Shown here one piece after another: positions 5,524-10,491 of a stretch of 10,491 nucleotides of DNA. Position 1 is the stretch's first letter. Each line of letters starts with the position of its first letter. Source of the DNA: Clostridiales bacterium UBA1779 (lineage in GTDB: Bacteria; Bacillota; Clostridia; Oscillospirales; CAG-272); assembly GCA_002314565.1 (NCBI GenBank), contig DCGL01000106.1, positions 15,555 to 26,045 of the forward strand, given 5' to 3'. Position numbers and translations under genes: made by a program. The notes under the pieces are model-generated. The model was not told the DNA's origin. It made no database searches and saw nothing but the letters and a program-made list of their open reading frames with translations.

Positions 5524-6719
5524 ACGAAACAGTTTACGATATCCGCCTGTCCCTGGCCATCGGCCCGAACAGCGCAGCATACGGACTGTTAAAGAATTTT
5601 GAAAATGCAGAAGAGATTTACAAGGCAAGTGATAACGACCTGATTCTGTCGGGAATACCCGAAAAGCTTTTCTGCAAACTTACGGACCGCGATCTGTCAC
5701 AGGCTTATCGCGTTGCCGAATTCTGCTCAAGATACGCTGTGAATGTCCTCGTATACGGCAAACCCGGATATCCGGAAAAGCTTTACGACATTCCTTGCCC
5801 GCCGTATCTTCTGTACGTGCTCGGCGAATTGCCCGATTTTGTTAAAAACCCCGGTATCGGTGTTGTCGGAACACGGCACATGACCGAATACGGGATGAAA
5901 AACGCATATAAAATCTCTTATGAACTGGCCTCTGCCGGCCTTACCGTAGTCAGCGGTATGGCACGCGGAATCGACGGCACCTCTGCCGCCGCAGCTCTTG
6001 AAGCAGGAAAGAAAACCGTAGCCGTCATCGGCGCGGGGCTTGATACTGCATACCCGCCGGAGCACCGTCAGCTTATGAAAGAAATAGCAAAAAACGGAGC
6101 GGTGGTAAGCGAATTTGCCCCCTCGTCACCGCCTTCCTCTTCACATTTCCCAATCAGAAACCGAATCATCAGCGGACTCTCTGAGGGGCTTTTTGTTGTC
6201 GAGGCAGATAAGAAAAGCGGGGCCATGCTCACGGCAGAGGATGCGAGAGTCCAGGGACGCGAGATCTTCGCCCTTCCGGGAAGGATAGGCGACTCGAATT
6301 CCGAAGGCCCTCTCTCACTTCTCAGCGCCGGGGCACACGCCGTCGTAAGCACCGGTGACATTCTGTCGGTTTATGCCGATAAATTTCCCGGCTGCGTAAA
6401 CGAAGACGCTTATGCAAGGTCTGTGTCCCTCTCGGATTTCAGACCGGCAAATCTCGGAAAACACGGGGTCAGATGCTCTGACGGGCATATCCCCGATTAC
6501 AGAAGCGAAATCGAAAAGCCCTCGCCGTCAGACGCAGGTCTGTACCCCGAGGACGGCCTTATGAGAACTCTTTTTGAAAAAATGCCCAAAGGACGGGCGG
6601 TAAGTCCCGACTATTTCGTCGGACACGGCTTCGGAATTGCCGATGCGGTCAACCTCTTGTCCCTGCTTGAAATCACGGGCTTTGTCAGAAGTGTTCCGGG
6701 CGGTATGTATATCAGATAA
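5520..6719 (+). CDS. dprA: DNA-processing protein DprA (Smf)
   Basis: DprA binds single-stranded DNA and loads RecA on it, mainly during natural transformation; it is conserved far beyond known competent species. The 399-residue product has an N-terminal helical SAM-like region (about 1-75) and a Rossmann-type DprA core (about 80-285) with GVVGTRHMTEYG, SGMARGIDGTS (145-155), VIGAGLDTAYPPEH, FPIRNRIISGLS (210-221) and ALPGRIGDSNSEG. A linker of about 55 residues leads to a C-terminal winged-helix DML1-like domain (about 343-399, ending GGMYIR). The ATG overlaps the stop of the methyltransferase gene (ATGA, 5520-5523), so translation is likely coupled; no separate promoter is seen. It is followed by topA, a common Firmicute order. 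All core motifs are intact. Confidence 0.97.
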   Translation: MNETVYDIRLSLAIGPNSAAYGLLKNFENAEEIYKASDNDLILSGIPEKLFCKLTDRDLSQAYRVAEFCSRYAVNVLVYGKPGYPEKLYDIPCPPYLLYVLGELPDFVKNPGIGVVGTRHMTEYGMKNAYKISYELASAGLTVVSGMARGIDGTSAAAALEAGKKTVAVIGAGLDTAYPPEHRQLMKEIAKNGAVVSEFAPSSPPSSSHFPIRNRIISGLSEGLFVVEADKKSGAMLTAEDARVQGREIFALPGRIGDSNSEGPLSLLSAGAHAVVSTGDILSVYADKFPGCVNEDAYARSVSLSDFRPANLGKHGVRCSDGHIPDYRSEIEKPSPSDAGLYPEDGLMRTLFEKMPKGRAVSPDYFVGHGFGIADAVNLLSLLEITGFVRSVPGGMYIR

Positions 6720-6737
6720 GTATTTAAGAATTATGAA

Positions 6738-6765
6738 GCCGCAGCCGGAAAAAGCCGGCTGCGGC
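6738..6765 (+). promoter_or_regulatory. GC-rich hairpin between dprA and topA
   Basis: GCCGCAGCCGG (6738-6748) and CCGGCTGCGGC (6755-6765) form a perfect 11-bp GC-rich stem with loop AAAAAG. No T-run follows, so it is not an intrinsic terminator. Five bases later comes the topA ribosome binding site AGGAAGG (6770-6776). A structure this stable right before the site could slow translation, mark an RNA processing site or stop 3' exonucleases. The role is unknown. Confidence 0.7.
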
Positions 6766-6784
6766 AGTCAGGAAGGACCGTTTT

Positions 6785-9154
6785 ATGGCAGTAAAGAAGA
6801 ACCTGGTGATTATAGAGTCACCCACAAAGGCGCACACAATACAGGAATGCCTCGGATCGAACTACAAGGTAATAGCCTCAAAGGGTCACGTGCGCGACCT
6901 GCCCAAGAGCACACTCGGAATAGACATTGAGAACGGCTTTGAGCCGCATTATATAAATATCCGCGGGAAAGGCGATACCATCAAGGAACTCAAGAAGGAG
7001 GCCAAAAAGGCCGGCAAAGTCTTCCTTGCAACCGACCCTGACCGCGAAGGAGAGGCCATTTCATGGCATCTGGCAAGCGTTCTCGGTATTGCCCCCGAGG
7101 ATGCCCAGAGAGTCACGTTCAACGAACTTACGAAGAACGTCATCAAGACTTCAATCAAGAACCCGAGAGCCATCGATATGGACCTGGTAAATGCCCAGCA
7201 GACCAGAAGAATCATCGACCGTATCGTCGGATACAAGCTTTCCCCCCTGCTCTGGAGACGCGTTCAGAACGGTCTTTCAGCCGGAAGAGTTCAGTCGGTT
7301 GCGACAAGACTCGTGGTTGAAAGAGAAGAAGAAATCAATTCTTTCGTTCCCGTAGAATACTGGACCGTCAGTGCCGACCTCAAGTGCGGAAACGGAAACG
7401 TTCAGGTTAAATATACCGGTGAGAGCGACGGAAGCGGAGCCATCAGAATCAGCGACGGCGATTTTGCAAAGAAGATTGCCGCTGACACCGACGGAAAGAG
7501 CGTAAAGGTCATTTCCGTAAAGCATGCCGAAAAGGAAAAGAATCCGGCTCCTCCTTTCACAACCTCAACCATGCTTCAGGAAGCATCCCGTCGTCTCGGC
7601 TTCCAGGCCGCCAGAACCATGGCAACGGCTCAGGAGCTTTATGAAGGTATCAGCCTCGGTGCAAATCTCGGCGGAACCCAGGGTCTTATCACCTATATGA
7701 GAACGGACTCCGTCCGTGTAAACCCCGAAGCACAGGAAGCCGCTAGAGAATTCATTGCGGGAAAATACGGCGAGAAGTACGTTCCCGAAAGCCCGAGACA
7801 GTACAAGTCCCGCGCCGGAGCCCAGGATGCTCACGAAGCCATCAAGCCTTCGCGCGTTGACCTGGTTCCCACGGAAATCAAGAAGCTGCTCACTCCCGAC
7901 CAGTTCAAGCTCTACAAGCTTATCTGGGAAAGATTCCTTGCAAGCCAGATGGCATCTGCAAAGCTCGACACCCTCAGCGTCGATTTCGAAGCCGGAACTC
8001 ACCGCTTCAGAACCGGCGGCTACAGCGTCGCCTTCCAGGGCTATATGGCTCTGTATGAAGAATCCAGCGATGAAGCTCCTTCCGACGAGGATGCCGATAA
8101 TATCAAGAATATCAGACTGCCCGAAATGAAGGAGGGAAGCGAGCTTGCCTGCACGAAGGCAGAAGCTTCATCCCACTTCACCGAGCCTGCCGCAAGATAT
8201 ACGGAAGCTTCACTTATCAAGACGCTTGAAGATATGGGAATCGGACGTCCTTCGACGATTCCTCCCACAATCACAACCATTACCGCAAGAAAATACGTAA
8301 AGCGCGATGCAAAGTCCCTCGTTCCCACGAATCTCGGCACACTGACCACCCGTCTTATGTGCGAAGATTTCGGGGATATCGTCGATTATCGCTTCACCGC
8401 CCAGCTTGAAGAAAAGCTCGACGGAATCGAAAGCGGTGAAGATTCAATGGACGAACTGCTGCGTCACTTCTGGGACGGTTTCCGTCCCGAGCTTGAGGAG
8501 TCCGAAAAGAAGGACGCCGAAGACAAGCAGAATCTTGCAGAAGAGACTGACATCATCTGCGAAAAGTGCGGAGCCCGTATGATAGTCCGCACCAGCCGCC
8601 GCAACGTCCGTTTTGCCGCCTGCCCGAACTATCCCAAGTGCCGCAATACGAAGACCCTTGATTCCAACGGCGACGTTCAGGTCAAGGCCGCTCCCGTAGT
8701 TGCCGAATTCAAGTGCGAGTCCTGCGGAGGCGATATGGTCGAGAGAAGCGGCCCCTACGGAAAGTTCTACGCCTGCGTAAATTACCCCACCTGCAAGTTC
8801 ATAAAGTCCTTTGAAGAGGATACTGGAGTTGCCTGCCCGAAGTGTTCGGGAAGAATTCTCGTACGCCACGGCCGCAAGGGCAATATCTTCTACAGCTGCG
8901 AGCATTATCCGGACTGCGATTTCTCAACCTGGGATCTGCCCACGAACGAAAAGTGCCCCGACTGCGGCGGTATGCTCTTCAGAAAGAAGGGCAAGAACCC
9001 CGGTCTTATCTGCCGCAACGACGAATGCAAATATTTCAAGGCCGATGAAAAGCCCGAAGGCTATATGCCCGACAGCTTTGCCGACACCGACCTTCCCGTA
9101 ATGCCCGAAGATTTCGAAATGGCTCCGCCTCCTTCGGATGCCGATATCAACTGA
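6785..9154 (+). CDS. topA: DNA topoisomerase I (type IA)
   Basis: TopA relaxes negative supercoils by transient single-strand cleavage through a 5'-phosphotyrosine. The 789-residue product has the Toprim domain (about 4-115) with E11 in VIIESPTKA and the metal-binding DPDREGE (84-90), then the type IA core with NGLSAGRVQSVATRLVVERE (162-181) and the catalytic tyrosine Y304 in LITYMRTDS. MGIGRPSTIPPTI (484-496) belongs to the conserved core. The C-terminus carries four C4 zinc ribbons: C592/C595/C613/C619, C644/C647/C664/C670, C684/C687/C705/C711 and C724/C727/C743/C748, then an acidic, Pro-rich tail. Length fits long Firmicute TopA proteins. AGGAAGG lies eight bases before the ATG. It stands 65 bases after dprA and 1 base before trmFO. 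Confidence 0.98.
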   Translation: MAVKKNLVIIESPTKAHTIQECLGSNYKVIASKGHVRDLPKSTLGIDIENGFEPHYINIRGKGDTIKELKKEAKKAGKVFLATDPDREGEAISWHLASVLGIAPEDAQRVTFNELTKNVIKTSIKNPRAIDMDLVNAQQTRRIIDRIVGYKLSPLLWRRVQNGLSAGRVQSVATRLVVEREEEINSFVPVEYWTVSADLKCGNGNVQVKYTGESDGSGAIRISDGDFAKKIAADTDGKSVKVISVKHAEKEKNPAPPFTTSTMLQEASRRLGFQAARTMATAQELYEGISLGANLGGTQGLITYMRTDSVRVNPEAQEAAREFIAGKYGEKYVPESPRQYKSRAGAQDAHEAIKPSRVDLVPTEIKKLLTPDQFKLYKLIWERFLASQMASAKLDTLSVDFEAGTHRFRTGGYSVAFQGYMALYEESSDEAPSDEDADNIKNIRLPEMKEGSELACTKAEASSHFTEPAARYTEASLIKTLEDMGIGRPSTIPPTITTITARKYVKRDAKSLVPTNLGTLTTRLMCEDFGDIVDYRFTAQLEEKLDGIESGEDSMDELLRHFWDGFRPELEESEKKDAEDKQNLAEETDIICEKCGARMIVRTSRRNVRFAACPNYPKCRNTKTLDSNGDVQVKAAPVVAEFKCESCGGDMVERSGPYGKFYACVNYPTCKFIKSFEEDTGVACPKCSGRILVRHGRKGNIFYSCEHYPDCDFSTWDLPTNEKCPDCGGMLFRKKGKNPGLICRNDECKYFKADEKPEGYMPDSFADTDLPVMPEDFEMAPPPSDADIN

Positions 9155-9155
9155 T

Positions 9156-10490
9156 ATGCCCGAAATCAAGGTTTACGGTGCGGGACTTGCCGGCTGTGAA
9201 GCCGCACTTGCCGCCGCCTCCCTCGGTGTTGACGTAAAATTATACGAAATGAAGCCGAAGAAGTATTCTCCGGCTCACAAAAGTCCGGATTTTGCCGAGC
9301 TCGTGTGCTCGAATTCCCTGCGTTCCGACAGCGTGACCAATGCCGTCGGCCTGCTCAAAGAGGAAATGAGACGCCTCGGTTCCGAAGTCATGAAGGCAGC
9401 CGACGCGTCGCGCGTTCCGGCGGGATCGGCTCTTGCGGTTGACAGAAACGTCTTTTCACGCCTTATCACCGAAAAAGTCAGATACAATCCGCATATCACA
9501 GTCATCGAAGAAGAGGTAAACTCGGTTCCCGAAGGTGAAATTACGGTTGTTGCCACGGGACCTCTGACGAGCGACCCCATGGCAGAATATATTGAGAACA
9601 CTCTCGGTTGCAGCGGCCTTCATTTCTTTGACGCCGCGGCTCCGATAGTATCCGCAGAATCCGTAAATTACGAAAAGGCTTTCTTTGCGTCAAGATACGG
9701 AAAGGGAGACGCCGATTATCTCAACTGTCCCATGGACCGCGAAGAATACACGGTCTTCCTCGAAGCACTCAGAAATGCAAGATGCGCTGAGCTTCACGGC
9801 TTTGACAAGGACGCACAGGCCGAGCCCAACGTTTTCGAGGGCTGTATGCCCATTGAAGTTATGGCAAAGCGCGGCGACGATACCATGCGCTTCGGACCTC
9901 TCAAGCCCGTCGGACTTGAGGACCCGAGGTACCCGGGTCACGAATTCTACGCCGTCGTTCAGCTCAGAAAAGAGAATACGGACGGAAGCATGTTCAACAT
10001 CGTCGGCTTCCAGACCCACCTTGCCTTCCCCGAGCAGAAGAGAGTTTTCGGAATGATTCCGGGACTTGAAAATGCGGAATTCCTGCGCTACGGGGTTATG
10101 CACAGAAACACGTATCTGAATTCCCCCGGTCTTCTCGACAGGGATTATTCCATGCTTTCAAAGCCCGACGTATTCTTCGCAGGTCAGATGACCGGTGTCG
10201 AGGGCTACGTCGAATCCGCGGGCTCGGGACTCGTTGCCGGTATTTCCGCAGCAAGGCGCGCTCTGGGACTTGAAAAGATGGTATTCCCCGAAGAAACCAT
10301 GCTGGGCGCCATGTCGGCATACGTCAGCCGCGGAGGCGTTACGTCGGAATTCACACCCATGAATGCCAATTTCGGAATTATTGCGCCTCTTGAAAAACGC
10401 GTAAAGGGAGGCAAACAGGCAAAATATGCCGTGTATGCCGAAAGATCCCTCGCCCTCTGCGAAGAACTTGCCGCAAAAATTCACGAATGA
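9156..10490 (+). CDS. trmFO: Methylenetetrahydrofolate--tRNA-(uracil-5-)-methyltransferase TrmFO
   Basis: TrmFO makes 5-methyluridine at position 54 in the tRNA T-loop, using 5,10-methylenetetrahydrofolate as carbon donor and FAD as cofactor and reductant. The 444-residue product (usual 430-460) begins with the FAD-binding GAGLAGCEAA (8-17). It has LVCSNSLRSD with C51 and VFEGCMPIEVMAKRG with C230, matching in position the two functional cysteines known in the B. subtilis enzyme (C53, C226). The C-terminal FAD-binding part has GQMTGVEGYVESAGSG. It is complete; the stop lies one base before the window end. I chose ATG 9156, one base after the topA stop (junction TGATATG). An ATG at 9138 in the same frame adds six unlike residues and overlaps topA. 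No strong ribosome binding site is seen, so coupling to topA translation is likely. Confidence 0.96.
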   Translation: MPEIKVYGAGLAGCEAALAAASLGVDVKLYEMKPKKYSPAHKSPDFAELVCSNSLRSDSVTNAVGLLKEEMRRLGSEVMKAADASRVPAGSALAVDRNVFSRLITEKVRYNPHITVIEEEVNSVPEGEITVVATGPLTSDPMAEYIENTLGCSGLHFFDAAAPIVSAESVNYEKAFFASRYGKGDADYLNCPMDREEYTVFLEALRNARCAELHGFDKDAQAEPNVFEGCMPIEVMAKRGDDTMRFGPLKPVGLEDPRYPGHEFYAVVQLRKENTDGSMFNIVGFQTHLAFPEQKRVFGMIPGLENAEFLRYGVMHRNTYLNSPGLLDRDYSMLSKPDVFFAGQMTGVEGYVESAGSGLVAGISAARRALGLEKMVFPEETMLGAMSAYVSRGGVTSEFTPMNANFGIIAPLEKRVKGGKQAKYAVYAERSLALCEELAAKIHE

Positions 10491-10491
10491 T

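Noticed and set aside
6738..6765. Intrinsic terminator after dprA
   Set aside because: No T-run follows the stem; the next bases are the topA ribosome binding region.
7565..8002. Long antisense reading frames within topA (also 8444-8905) and within trmFO
   Set aside because: They are mirror frames of strongly biased coding sequence, have no recognisable domains and no ribosome binding sites.
9138..9155. trmFO start at ATG 9138
   Set aside because: It adds six residues without family similarity inside the end of topA and has no better ribosome binding site than ATG 9156, which puts the FAD motif at the usual distance.

Overview
The window is a housekeeping segment of a bacterial chromosome, most likely from a Clostridia-type Firmicute. 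Three things suggest this: the lon-engB (ysxC) pair, the order infC-rpmI-rplT followed by a SpoU-type RNA methylase, and the run dprA-topA-trmFO with the folate-dependent TrmFO that is common in Firmicutes. Base composition is mixed (roughly balanced GC in genes, AT-rich in the central intergenic region), and ribosome binding sites are mostly strong AGGAGG types. The genus cannot be fixed from the sequence alone. I see no mobile-element genes, defence genes, CRISPR array, tRNA or rRNA.

Layout. Bases 1-2654 are on the minus strand: lon (complete, 803 aa), followed with a 1-base gap by engB, which runs off the left edge. Bases 2655-3277 form a divergent intergenic region of about 620 bp. It holds the lon promoter area, two hairpin-plus-T-run structures on the minus strand, a strong minus-strand promoter that seems to drive a short structured RNA of unknown type, and a strong plus-strand promoter with a long leader for infC. 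Bases 3278-4493 are the translation operon infC-rpmI-rplT (IF3, L35, L20), closed by a terminator at 4506-4540. Bases 4541-4701 hold a roughly 105-bp palindromic repeat element and a second copy of its left end. Bases 4702-10490 are a tightly packed plus-strand group: SpoU/TrmH-family RNA methyltransferase, dprA (ATGA overlap), topA, and trmFO (1-base gap), which ends one base before the window ends.

How it works together. The infC operon appears to carry two layers of autocontrol. One is an L20-leader-like attenuator: an intrinsic terminator just before the infC ribosome binding site, with mutually exclusive upstream pairings. The other is a non-canonical AUA start codon for IF3, preceded by an exceptionally long Shine-Dalgarno match; IF3 discriminates against such codons, so the protein would limit its own synthesis. 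The 4702-10490 group joins RNA modification (SpoU methylase, TrmFO) with DNA topology and processing (TopA, DprA).

The parts most worth a second look are non-coding: the candidate small RNA between lon and infC, the infC leader with its AUA start, the palindromic repeat before the methyltransferase, and a GC-rich non-terminator hairpin before topA.
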